Shown: positions 1 to 6,386 of the stretch, one piece after another | Layout: each line of letters starts with the position of its first letter | How positions within the stretch are numbered: position 1 is the first letter of the stretch | Origin: JANWHF01 sp036276235 | Lineage (GTDB): Bacteria; Planctomycetota; Phycisphaerae; Tepidisphaerales; Tepidisphaeraceae | Assembly: GCA_036276235.1 (NCBI GenBank) | Contig: DATBDZ010000380.1 | Location: 1 to 11,184 of the forward strand | DNA length: 11,184 nt | Direction: 5' to 3' | The notes under the pieces: generated by a model | Databases searched by the model: none | What the model was told of the DNA's origin: nothing | Seen by the model: only the letters and a program-made list of their open reading frames with translations | Made by a program: the position numbers and the translations under genes

Positions 1-317
1 GATCAAGCGGTCGATGTACGGCAGAGGCAACATTGACCTACTACGCCTCCGCGCGAATGCCCGAGCGCCGTAAAAAATTCAACTCGCCAAGTCCGCCGTG
101 ATGACACGAGCCGAATCACCAAATGTGCGGAAGAACCCAAAATTCGGTGCGAACCGTTGCATCGAGCGTTTGCCGACGGATCGCCGGCTCAGGCCGGACT
201 TGAAGAGCGATGATCAGCAAAGATCCTCGTACAACCCGGGCCGTCGGGCCAACTCAAACCACGCAGTCTCGGGAGGCCGATAGACGGGCGATCGCGACCC
301 ATCGAGAAGGGTGATCG
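1..317. other. Gene-free left edge (317 bp)
   Basis: I see no convincing gene here. An open frame on the plus strand (98-283) has no recognisable protein features and unusual composition. On the minus strand an ATG at 33 opens a frame of 11 codons that runs off the left edge (MLPLPYIDRLI); it could be the first codons of the next gene in the minus-strand series but is far too short to judge. Next to the thioesterase stop codon is a weak imperfect hairpin (288-318): GCGATC and ACCC on one side pair with GGGT and GATCGC on the other, with a 3-base bulge and no T-run, so it is at best a poor terminator candidate. Confidence 0.5.
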
Positions 318-725
318 CTACGCGGTGAGTTTTTCACGGATGGCGGCTGGGATTGGGATCGATCGCATGCCGCCGGCTTCTAATATGCAGCAGACGCTTG
401 TTGTCTTTCCCAGCGCGACCCGTTTACCGGCGACTTCGAAATCGACCTCGTAGCTGAAGGATTTATCGCCGACGCGGATGACGCGCAGGCGAAGGGCTAT
501 TTCATCCTCGAATCGCACCGGGCCAAAATAATCGCACCCCGCGCTCACGCGCGGCCAGCCGACGTGCATGCCCTCAAATTGCATCGAAACGCTCAGCCCC
601 AGCGAGCGCAAAAACCCGTGCTCGACTTCCTCCATCAGGCGGAAGTAGTTGGCGAAATGCATGATCCCCGCCATGTCCGTCTCGGCGAACTGAACGCGGC
701 GTGTGATGGAGAATTCTGTGGGCAC
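318..725 (-). CDS. Acyl-CoA thioesterase, hotdog fold (4-hydroxybenzoyl-CoA thioesterase / YbgC-like family)
   Basis: A 135-aa protein of the usual length for single-domain hotdog thioesterases, which hydrolyse acyl-CoA or aryl-CoA (sometimes acyl-carrier-protein) thioesters in the cytoplasm. The N-terminal block QFAETDMAGIMHFANYF (residues 12-28) is the family signature: Asp17 is in the position of the catalytic aspartate, followed by the long hotdog helix with MEEVEHGFLRSLG. The later strand region (about 65-115) fits the beta sheet. The start is GTG at 725, because no in-frame ATG occurs before Met18 and residues 5-17 are needed for the fold. No clear Shine-Dalgarno sequence is visible; a nested inverted repeat begins about 25 bp upstream. 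It is the last gene of the minus-strand series, 222 bp after the flavoenzyme, so it may need its own promoter or readthrough. The substrate is unknown; an aromatic acyl-CoA is an inference from the neighbours. Confidence 0.9.
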   Translation of the reverse strand: MPTEFSITRRVQFAETDMAGIMHFANYFRLMEEVEHGFLRSLGLSVSMQFEGMHVGWPRVSAGCDYFGPVRFEDEIALRLRVIRVGDKSFSYEVDFEVAGKRVALGKTTSVCCILEAGGMRSIPIPAAIREKLTA

Positions 726-749
726 AATAAAAGCATAAGGCGCTGACGC

Positions 750-947
750 CGAAATCCGAAATCCGAATCCCCGAAATCCGAATCAAATCCGAATGACCAA
801 ATTCCGAATCAGAGATGTCACGCGAAGAGACGAAGATGCGAAGCGGTCTTCAAGTCTTCCTTTGTCGCTTCGCGGCTTCGCGTGACATCCATTTCGTCAT
901 TCGGATTTCGGAATTGATTCGGATTTCGGGGATTCGGAATTCGAATT
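750..947. repeat. Nested inverted repeat, ATCCGAA-rich outer arms with CGCGAAG-type inner arms
   Basis: The spacer between the flavoenzyme stop and the thioesterase start is almost entirely one structure. The outer arms are a perfect 24-nt inverted repeat (763-786 with 914-937, core CCGAATCCCCGAAATCC), and TCCGAA is repeated about six times across 755-809. Inside lies a second perfect 14-nt inverted repeat, GATGTCACGCGAAG (814-827) with its complement at 876-889. The centre contains further GAAG/CTTC complementarity. The whole could fold into a cruciform or long RNA hairpin in either strand. It ends one base before the flavoenzyme stop codon. Similar simple-sequence repeats occur in bulk in planctomycete genomes; no protein-coding function is seen. 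Confidence 0.85.
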
Positions 948-2222
948 TCACCGTGAAGCCAGCGGCACCGGCTCTGGCAGCTTTACCTGCTTGCCCATCG
1001 GCTCGAAGATCGCGTTGACTTCGGGGCGGAAGACGTCGCCGATCAGGAGATCGACGAGGTTTTTCTTGAACTGCGGGTGCGATCGCATGAACTGGCCGAA
1101 GCTGAAGCCGCGCGTGTAGTAGGCGTAGACAAGCTTGCGGATGGCGTGCATTCCTTCGCAGACCATGTCGCCCCATTTGCCGAGTTGGGCCGCCGACGTA
1201 TCTCCCTTTTGCAAGCCTTCATTAATGCAGTCGGCGGCCATCTCGCCGCTTTTGAGCGCGAGAAAAACGCCGGATGAATAGATCGGATCGAGGAAGCCAA
1301 ACGCATCGCCGACGAGGACCCAGCCGTCGCCGGCGGGGCGGTTGGAGCGATAGGTGAAGTCGCTGAGCACATGCACCGGCGACACGCGCACGGCGTTGGT
1401 CATGCGGCCCTCGAGGCCCGGGCAGCGGCGGATTTCCTCATCAAGCGTTTGCTCGGGCGTGCCGCGGCCGCTGATCAGCGTTTCCGGGTCGGCGACGACG
1501 CCGATGCTCGCGATGTCATCGGGCAGCGGGATGTACCAGAACCAGCCGTCCTGATTTTCCGTCGCGAGCACAAGCGTGGCGCCTTCGTTCTTGCCGGCAT
1601 CGCGGCGCGCACCTTTGTAGTGCGCGAAGATCGACGCTTTGCGGAGCATCGGATCCGGCTCGCGGATTTTCAGGCGTTTGGAGATCAGCGCGCTTGTACC
1701 GGTCGCATCGACGACGACTTTGGCATTCAGACGAACCGGCGCCTGTCCTTCGCGCGTGACGACGACGCCCGTCGCGCGCGGGAGCGAGCCATTATTGGCC
1801 GGTGCGAAGATGACTTCGTTCACATTCGCATTCTGCCAGACCTGGGCCCCATGCTCGGCGGCGTTATCGAGCATCATCCGATCGAATTCGCTGCGCACGA
1901 CCTGCCACGTCTGCGAACATTCGTGCGGGTTCATCTCATCGAAATAGAACGGCTGTGATTCCTTGCCCGATCCATTGACGAACTGCACGCTGTACTTTTT
2001 GACGAAGTTGCTCGCCTTGAGCTTGGGGAGCATGCCCAGGCGTTTGAAGGTCCAGTAGGTTTCCGGCATCAGCGATTCGCCGATATGAAAGCGCGGAAAA
2101 TTCCCGCGCTCGATAAGCAGCACGCGATGCCCCGCCTCCGCGACCAAAGTCGCGACGGTCGAGCCGGCCGGGCCGCCGCCGATGACGAGGCAGTCGTAGT
2201 TGGAAGTGTCACTCGTTTGCAT
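948..2222 (-). CDS. FAD-dependent oxidoreductase of the flavin-dependent halogenase type
   Basis: A 424-aa single-component flavoprotein. An N-terminal Rossmann motif GGGPAGST (residues 15-22) binds FAD, followed by FPRFHIGESLMP (42-53), a block shared by flavin-dependent halogenases and geranylgeranyl-reductase-like enzymes. Further signs favour the halogenase side: FVKKY (73-77), with lysines near the position of the halogenase catalytic lysine; the tryptophan motif GWFWYIP (226-232), matching WxWxIP; and GDAFGFLDPIYSSGVFLA near residues 300-320, the second FAD block. Halogenases use FADH2, O2 and halide to form hypohalous acid, which is passed to a lysine. Many members with these motifs are uncharacterised oxidoreductases, so real halogenation is not certain. 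The ATG at 2222 places the FAD motif correctly, but there is no Shine-Dalgarno sequence; an inverted repeat starts about 12 bp upstream. It lies 137 bp downstream of the chorismate-lyase-like gene, so a phenolic substrate is a reasonable inference. Confidence 0.85.
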   Translation of the reverse strand: MQTSDTSNYDCLVIGGGPAGSTVATLVAEAGHRVLLIERGNFPRFHIGESLMPETYWTFKRLGMLPKLKASNFVKKYSVQFVNGSGKESQPFYFDEMNPHECSQTWQVVRSEFDRMMLDNAAEHGAQVWQNANVNEVIFAPANNGSLPRATGVVVTREGQAPVRLNAKVVVDATGTSALISKRLKIREPDPMLRKASIFAHYKGARRDAGKNEGATLVLATENQDGWFWYIPLPDDIASIGVVADPETLISGRGTPEQTLDEEIRRCPGLEGRMTNAVRVSPVHVLSDFTYRSNRPAGDGWVLVGDAFGFLDPIYSSGVFLALKSGEMAADCINEGLQKGDTSAAQLGKWGDMVCEGMHAIRKLVYAYYTRGFSFGQFMRSHPQFKKNLVDLLIGDVFRPEVNAIFEPMGKQVKLPEPVPLASR

Positions 2223-2234
2223 GGTGTTTGAGGA

Positions 2235-2397
2235 GGAGCCAGGAGTCAGGAGCCACTAGCCAGGAGAAGCAAGACGAAACCCTTAACTCCTGCTCCTGTC
2301 TCCTGGCTTCTCACGCCTTCTACATTCGTATTCCAGGAGAATAAAAGTACCGAAACGCCTCATCTCCTGGCTCCTGACTCCTGGCTCCTGACTCCTT
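2235..2397. repeat. Inverted and tandem repeat of GGAGCCAGGAGTCAGGAG type
   Basis: A 21-nt perfect inverted repeat (2235-2255 and 2368-2388; core GGAGCCAGGAGTCAGG) bounds a region with additional CTCCTGNCTCCTG units (2287-2310). The right arm lies inside the 3' end of the chorismate-lyase-like gene and encodes its last ten residues and stop. The left arm starts 12 bp upstream of the flavoenzyme ATG. The repeat therefore fills the whole junction between the two genes. Repeats of this SQESGARR-encoding kind are scattered in several bacterial phyla, including planctomycetes and cyanobacteria. Confidence 0.85.
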
Positions 2398-2992
2398 CGG
2401 TATTCCCCGTATTCGTAACAATCTCCAGCAGTTCGATCGCCGGCTCTCCGTCGCAGAAAATCGTTCCGATGCGGCCGTAGGCCGGCGCGCGATATCCGTC
2501 GCCGAAGAGGTTCAGAACCTGGCCACCCGCGGGAAAGTGCAAAAAATAGCGCGGCTTAATGCGCCGATGCACCTCGTGCTTAATGAGGATCGCCCCCAGC
2601 GGCAGCTTTCGGGCCAGGATCTCGTCGCGCACGCGCGGGGAAATGAAGCTCAGATCCAGCCGCACGATTCCATACTCCACGACCTTGTCCGTGCCGGCGG
2701 GCGTCAGCTTGATCATGCGGGTGTAGTGATCGCCTTGCAGATGCTCTTCGATCACATGCACGTTGACTGGCCCGCGATGATGGTCCTGCAGCACGACCGT
2801 CATGTGATCGTGATGGACGAGCAGATGATCTTCCGGCGCGGGGATTCCGTCCGGATGAACGACGACGCACTCGGGCGAAAACTCATGATGCAAGAACGGC
2901 TTGCACAGATCGCGCAACGCCGCCTGCGCGCCGGCGACTTCCGCCAGCTTGTTGAATTCACCACTGCTCGTGTGCGGCGTTTGAAGGCTCAT
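2360..2992 (-). CDS. Chorismate-lyase-like protein (UbiC/DUF98-type fold)
   Basis: A 210-aa cytoplasmic protein. The pattern DHMTVVLQDHHRGPVNVHVI (62-81), TRMIKL (91-96), PLGAILI (131-137) and the C-terminal strand pair YGRIGTIFCDGEPAIELLEI (172-191) follow the layout of chorismate lyases. These cleave chorismate to 4-hydroxybenzoate and pyruvate; by analogy with E. coli UbiC, Arg92 and Glu190 (or Glu187) would be the active-site pair. The match is by pattern, not by search, so a divergent member with another substrate is possible. The start at 2992 is chosen over longer in-frame extensions because ATGA overlaps the radical SAM stop by 4 bases, giving translational coupling. Family similarity ends near residue 193; the tail VRSQESGARR and the TGA stop are encoded by a dispersed repeat, suggesting the native 3' end was replaced by repeat insertion. 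Confidence 0.7.
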   Translation of the reverse strand: MSLQTPHTSSGEFNKLAEVAGAQAALRDLCKPFLHHEFSPECVVVHPDGIPAPEDHLLVHHDHMTVVLQDHHRGPVNVHVIEEHLQGDHYTRMIKLTPAGTDKVVEYGIVRLDLSFISPRVRDEILARKLPLGAILIKHEVHRRIKPRYFLHFPAGGQVLNLFGDGYRAPAYGRIGTIFCDGEPAIELLEIVTNTGNTEGVRSQESGARR

Positions 2993-4314
2993 GTATAACG
3001 AATGTTTTGAAACTGTGGCTCGAAGAAGCGGGGGAGCAACGAATCCACCCGCAATAGTCCTTCGCGCGAAAGCCGCACGGTGTCCCCCTCGATCGTGAGC
3101 CACCCTTCCTCGGCCAGGGAGACAAACGCCTCGTGAAATTCGCTTTGGATTTCTGCGCCAAATTTTTGGCGGAAGTAATTTGCGTCGATTTTGCCGGTCT
3201 TCAGTTGAAGGATCATCTCGCGAATCAGCAACTGATGCTCGCTCACCGGCAGCGCGCGATTGATCGGCAATCGGCCGGCATCTAGAGCGGCGATGTAATC
3301 CTCCCAGCGATCGAGGTTCTGATAATGCACGCCCTGAAAATGCCCGAAGCTGGCGACGCCGGTGCCGACCAGATCGGCCCCATGCCAGAGCGAATCGCGA
3401 TAAACGAAGCCGGCGTGGCGCTCCGGTTTCACGACCGTGTAGGCGCTCGAGACGACGTAGCCGGCTTTTTGAAATTCGCTGAACGCGTAATCAACCCATG
3501 CGCGTTTTTGCGCCCAGCTTGCGACGGCGGAAACGCCGCCATGCTCTCGGGCGTCTTTGGCGATGCCGGTGTTGAACGGCACTTCCATCTGGTAGATCGT
3601 CACGGAGTCGGCATCAAGCTCGATCGCCTTCTGCACGGCGTATTTCCATTTGTCTTCGGTTTCCCCGAGCATGCCGGCGATCAGATCGATATTGATCTGC
3701 GGAAACCCGACCGCCCGCGCCCATTCATACGCCCGCACGATTTCCGGCGAGCGATGCGCGCGGCCATTGCTGACCAGAATCTCATCATCAAAATGCTCGA
3801 CGCCGAGGCTCAGCCGCGTCACGCCGATCTTGCGGATCGTCTGCAGCTTCGATTCCTTGAGCGTGCCCGGCTCGCATTCAAAGGTGACTTCGCGCGCCGC
3901 CGACCACGTCCAGCGCTGGTTGATCCGCTCGATCAGGCGTTCGAGCTGGGCGTTGGAGAGATACGATGGAGTCCCGCCGCCGAAGTAGACAAACTCAAAT
4001 TGCCGCCCGCCAAATCCGGCGCGATCGGCATAAAGCTCAATCTCGCGGGAAAGCGCCGAGAGATACGTTTCGATCTCGTCGGCGTTCTTGTCGGTGTAAA
4101 CCCGGAAGTAACAAAACTTGCAGCGCTTGCGGCAAAACGGAATGTGCAGATAAAGCCCCAGCGGCGTGTCCGGCCGCGGCGGGCTATCCAACGCCGCCAA
4201 AACCGAGGGCGTATGCTCCGGCGACCAGACGGAAAAGGGGGGATAGTTGGCGACAAAATAACTGCCAACCTCGGTCGCCTTCTTCTCCGGTAACGTCTCT
4301 AACTCCATCGACAT
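2989..4314 (-). CDS. HemN-like radical SAM protein (coproporphyrinogen III oxidase family, class C methyltransferase-like)
   Basis: About 441 aa. A 50-residue N-terminal part with NYPPFSVW precedes the radical SAM core. The cluster motif is CRKRCKFCYF (Cys61, Cys65, Cys68), the CxxxCxxC iron-sulfur site, with Phe70 in the place where true HemN has a fourth Cys. GGGTPSYLS follows as the SAM-contact motif, and the region from about residue 355 (SEHQLLIREMILQLKTGKID) onward resembles the HemN_C domain. Lack of the fourth Cys argues against the oxygen-independent coproporphyrinogen oxidase itself; the family also contains heme chaperones (HemW) and methyltransferases or cyclopropanases of natural-product pathways. 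The cluster context favours the last group, as inference. Possible starts are GTG 4317, ATG 4314 and ATG 4308; I chose 4314, and none has a strong ribosome site. Its stop overlaps the next start (ATGA, 2989-2992). Confidence 0.85.
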   Translation of the reverse strand: MSMELETLPEKKATEVGSYFVANYPPFSVWSPEHTPSVLAALDSPPRPDTPLGLYLHIPFCRKRCKFCYFRVYTDKNADEIETYLSALSREIELYADRAGFGGRQFEFVYFGGGTPSYLSNAQLERLIERINQRWTWSAAREVTFECEPGTLKESKLQTIRKIGVTRLSLGVEHFDDEILVSNGRAHRSPEIVRAYEWARAVGFPQINIDLIAGMLGETEDKWKYAVQKAIELDADSVTIYQMEVPFNTGIAKDAREHGGVSAVASWAQKRAWVDYAFSEFQKAGYVVSSAYTVVKPERHAGFVYRDSLWHGADLVGTGVASFGHFQGVHYQNLDRWEDYIAALDAGRLPINRALPVSEHQLLIREMILQLKTGKIDANYFRQKFGAEIQSEFHEAFVSLAEEGWLTIEGDTVRLSREGLLRVDSLLPRFFEPQFQNIRYT

Positions 4315-4317
4315 CAC

Positions 4318-4551
4318 TCACTTCACGGCAAAAGCTCGTCCGAACAAGTATTCATACATGATAGGCCCGGTGGGGTTGAAGCGGCTGCGCCTGTGCCGAA
4401 ATTTGAGGATGGAGGATTGAGGATGGAGAATGGAGCGAAAGATCACAAGATTTTTGCAATTATCGCATCGCGACTTGTCCATGTGGAGAGGTCGGCTACA
4501 CGCGGCGCTGCCGCCAAGTGTGAAAGCAACGTGGAGCGGTTGCGCTTGGAC
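4318..4551. promoter_or_regulatory. Leader region of the radical SAM gene with short GGATGGA repeats; promoter not resolved
   Basis: No gene is visible. On the minus strand, TATCAT and TATGAAT near 4350-4363 resemble a -10 box, with TTCAAC about 18 bp upstream of TATGAAT as a poor -35; this is only a weak promoter candidate. A purine-rich direct repeat (TGAGGATGGAGGATTGAGG and continuing, 4404-4436) is another dispersed simple-repeat type. The radical SAM gene is cut off from the alcohol dehydrogenase by 611 bp, so a promoter somewhere in this stretch is likely, but I cannot locate it with confidence. Confidence 0.25.
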
Positions 4552-4681
4552 CCCTCTCCCCTGTACTCAGGGGAGAGGGCAGGGTGAGGGGACGGCGTGC
4601 TGCGAATTCGCGCGGTCCGCAAGTCGACGGTTCGTCCTCTCACCCCCAGCCCTCTCCCCTGAGTACAGGGGAGAGGGAGAA
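4552..4681 (-). repeat. Palindromic element family 1, copy A (reverse orientation)
   Basis: A ~130-bp element made of two outer palindromes, CCCTCTCCCCTG-TACT-CAGGGGAGAGGG (4554-4580) and CCCTCTCCCCTG-AGTA-CAGGGGAGAGGG (4650-4677), each a 12-bp stem with a 4-base loop. They flank inverted AGGGTGAGG/CCTCTCACCC segments and a ~40-bp unpaired core. The core (reverse complement GACTTGCGGACCGCGCG) aligns with the cores of the copies at 8474 and 10914, so the three are one family and this copy is inverted relative to them. The layout, two outward hairpins around a conserved core, resembles BIME/REP-type elements mobilised in trans by REP-associated tyrosine transposases; no such transposase is in the window. 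Confidence 0.85.
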
Positions 4682-4754
4682 GGCGCGTCGTCGTGTGCGC
4701 AAAGACGGCGCGGATGGTTGGGCGACAACTTCTGGTGCCGGTGGATGCCAGTTC

Positions 4755-4819
4755 TTGTAGGGTGGGTGTACTCGCCCACCACGAGCGACAGATGGTGGGC
4801 GAGTACACCCACCCTACAA
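4755..4819. repeat. Palindromic element family 3 (TGTAGGGTGGGTGTACTCGCCCACC type)
   Basis: A perfect 27-nt inverted repeat (4755-4781 and 4793-4819) with an 11-nt loop. Each arm contains its own small hairpin GGTGGG...CCCACC, preceded by GTAG at the foot of the stem. A GTAG foot beside a palindrome is a classic REP signature recognised by REP-associated transposases. It sits between family 1 copy A and family 4. Confidence 0.85.
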
Positions 4820-4830
4820 TCCACGAGCCC

Positions 4831-4907
4831 CGTCGTGCTGAGGTACTCCGAAGCATCTGGCTGCTCGCGCGAGTGGGCCAGATGCTTCGGGGTACCTCAG
4901 CATGACG
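4831..4907. repeat. Palindromic element family 4 (GCTGAGGTACTCCGAAGCATC type)
   Basis: Two 30-nt arms (4831-4860 and 4878-4907) are complementary apart from two mismatched positions, around a 17-nt loop. The element ends 21 bp from the alcohol dehydrogenase stop codon, so it is transcribed as a strong hairpin at the 3' end of that mRNA and could protect or attenuate it. There is no T-run on the minus strand after it, so it is not a standard intrinsic terminator. Confidence 0.8.
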
Positions 4908-4928
4908 GTCCCTGCAGTGTTTTGCGGT

Positions 4929-6062
4929 CTAAAGTGCGGCGGCGTATATGCTCGCCAGATCGGTCTCGGTCACCGGCCGCGGATTAAACGTCGCCGTCCA
5001 TTGCTTGGCGGCGATTGCCGCGAGCTGGGGAAGAAGTTCGGGGATCACACCGATTTCTGAGAGCCGACGTGGAATTGCGCCGGCGTCGAGCATCGATTCG
5101 ATTCGCGTCGCCAGCGCCTCGGCGTTCTCATCCAGCGCGGTATAAGGGTTTTTATCGGCTGCGTTGAATCGAACGACATGCGGCAACATCAAACCGACGG
5201 CGACGCCGTGTACCGTGCCACACACTGCAGTGAGGCCATTGGCCAGCGCGTGGGCGGCACCGAGCATGGAGTTTTCGATGGCTGCGCCGGCGAGGTGGGC
5301 TCCAAGCAGCATGTTCTCGCGAGCCTGCGCATCGTGCGGATTTTTCATTGCCTGATCAAAGGATTGATTCAGCAAATCCCACGCGGCGCGCGAAAAATCG
5401 AGCGACACATCATTGCGGCGAGTCGTCGCGCTGGATTCGACGGCATGGGCGACGGCGTCGATGCCAGTCGCTGCCGCCACGGCTTGCGGCTGCGTTTCGG
5501 TTAATTGCGGATCGAGCATCGCGACGCGCGGCAACGCTTTGCTGTCGCCGCAGGCCATCTTCTGATGCGTCTCCGGATCCGTGATCAGCGCAAACGATTG
5601 TGCATCGCTTCCCGTGCCGGCGGTTGTCGGGATCGCGATCATCGGGAGCATCGGCTTCGTCGCTTTGTTGACGCCCCAATAATCCTGCACCTTACCGCCG
5701 TTGGTGAAGAGGAAGTTGATCCCTTTGGCGCAGTCCATCGAGCTGCCGCCGCCCAGGCCGATGATGATGTCGGGCTTGAATTCGCGCGCGACAAAAAATC
5801 CCCGGCCGACGTGGATGGTCGTCGGATTCTCGCCGACGCCATCGAAAACGCGGACAGGAATTCCAGCTTTGTAGAGCCAGCGCGCGGCATGCTCGACATG
5901 CCCCGCGTCGCGCACGCCGGGATCCGTCACCAGCAGCGCGCGGGTGCCGCGTTCGGCTTTGACAATATCGCCGATGTGTTGGAGGACACCCGCGCCAAGC
6001 GCGACGCGCACGCCGGAACCGGGGATCGAAACCGGTACAAATGACGAGGGCACTTCAATCAT
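4929..6062 (-). CDS. Iron-containing (group III) alcohol dehydrogenase
   Basis: A 377-aa cytoplasmic NAD(P)-dependent dehydrogenase, of normal family length. The N-terminal dinucleotide domain carries GLGGGSSMDCAKG (102-114) and IPTTAGTGSD (144-153), both characteristic of the family. The metal ligands are all present: Asp202 and His206 in GIDAVAHAVE, His271 in AAHALANG and His285 in TVHGVAVG. It interconverts an alcohol and an aldehyde or ketone. Its ATG overlaps the stop of the 90-aa gene by 4 bases (ATGA, 6059-6062), and no separate ribosome site is visible, so translation is probably coupled. Together with the aldehyde dehydrogenase two genes upstream it could form an alcohol-aldehyde-acid pair. 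The actual substrate cannot be read from the sequence. Confidence 0.93.
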   Translation of the reverse strand: MIEVPSSFVPVSIPGSGVRVALGAGVLQHIGDIVKAERGTRALLVTDPGVRDAGHVEHAARWLYKAGIPVRVFDGVGENPTTIHVGRGFFVAREFKPDIIIGLGGGSSMDCAKGINFLFTNGGKVQDYWGVNKATKPMLPMIAIPTTAGTGSDAQSFALITDPETHQKMACGDSKALPRVAMLDPQLTETQPQAVAAATGIDAVAHAVESSATTRRNDVSLDFSRAAWDLLNQSFDQAMKNPHDAQARENMLLGAHLAGAAIENSMLGAAHALANGLTAVCGTVHGVAVGLMLPHVVRFNAADKNPYTALDENAEALATRIESMLDAGAIPRRLSEIGVIPELLPQLAAIAAKQWTATFNPRPVTETDLASIYAAAL

Positions 6063-6331
6063 GTGTGGGAATCGCTAGACGTGCGCGGAGAAAGATGGCC
6101 TTCGGCCGCAAGAGTCTCATTGATCAATTGAGCGGCTTTAGCGCATTCGTCCAAAACACTCTCTCCGCCGGAAGCGGATACAGTTCGACCCCAAAGATCC
6201 GTTCCCTCGGCGAGATAACTGCCGGGAGACACCTCCTGCACGCGAAAATACCAACCGACAACGCAATCCCCGATTGGAAACAGTCGTGATACTTCCGACT
6301 GGGTAAGTCTGTGGGTAATTTTTTGCGGCAT
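6059..6331 (-). CDS. 90-aa hypothetical protein between the two dehydrogenases
   Basis: I do not recognise this family. The protein is soluble by composition, with no membrane segment or signal peptide. Its middle, GWYFRVQEVSPGSYLAEGT followed by DLWGRTVSASG, reads as a small beta sheet, and the next part (GESVLDECAKAAQLINETLAAEG) as a helix, so a compact alpha+beta domain is likely. The start chosen is ATG 6331; an upstream TTG at 6418 would overlap the aldehyde dehydrogenase by 32 bp and add 29 residues of unclear quality. The stop forms an ATGA overlap with the alcohol dehydrogenase. Position between two dehydrogenases and tight coupling suggest an accessory or regulatory role for one of them, as inference only. 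Confidence 0.65.
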   Translation of the reverse strand: MPQKITHRLTQSEVSRLFPIGDCVVGWYFRVQEVSPGSYLAEGTDLWGRTVSASGGESVLDECAKAAQLINETLAAEGHLSPRTSSDSHT

Positions 6332-6386
6332 GTCTGATTTCAGCAGGTCAGTGATAACGGAGGAGTTAGTGAAAAATTCAATGCGA

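Noticed and set aside
98..283. A 61-codon frame at the left edge
   Set aside because: No ribosome site, no motif and low-complexity polar composition; not supported as a gene.
1371..1958. A 195-codon plus-strand frame
   Set aside because: It is antisense to the halogenase-type gene, rich in Arg, Asp and His, with no motif; a codon-bias shadow.
3325..4293. A 322-codon open frame on the plus strand
   Set aside because: It lies antisense to the radical SAM gene, whose motifs are clear; long antisense frames are usual in GC-rich genes, and the product has no recognisable domains.
4552..4907. CRISPR array
   Set aside because: The repeats are inverted, not direct, belong to different families and lack regular spacers; no cas genes are present.
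4831..4907. Intrinsic terminator of the alcohol dehydrogenase gene
   Set aside because: The hairpin is strong but belongs to a dispersed element family and is not followed by a T-run on the transcribed strand.
4430..4987. Overlapping open frames on both strands in the 4430-4987 spacer
   Set aside because: They are translated palindromic elements (SPALSPEYRGEG-type peptides), a well-known false gene source.
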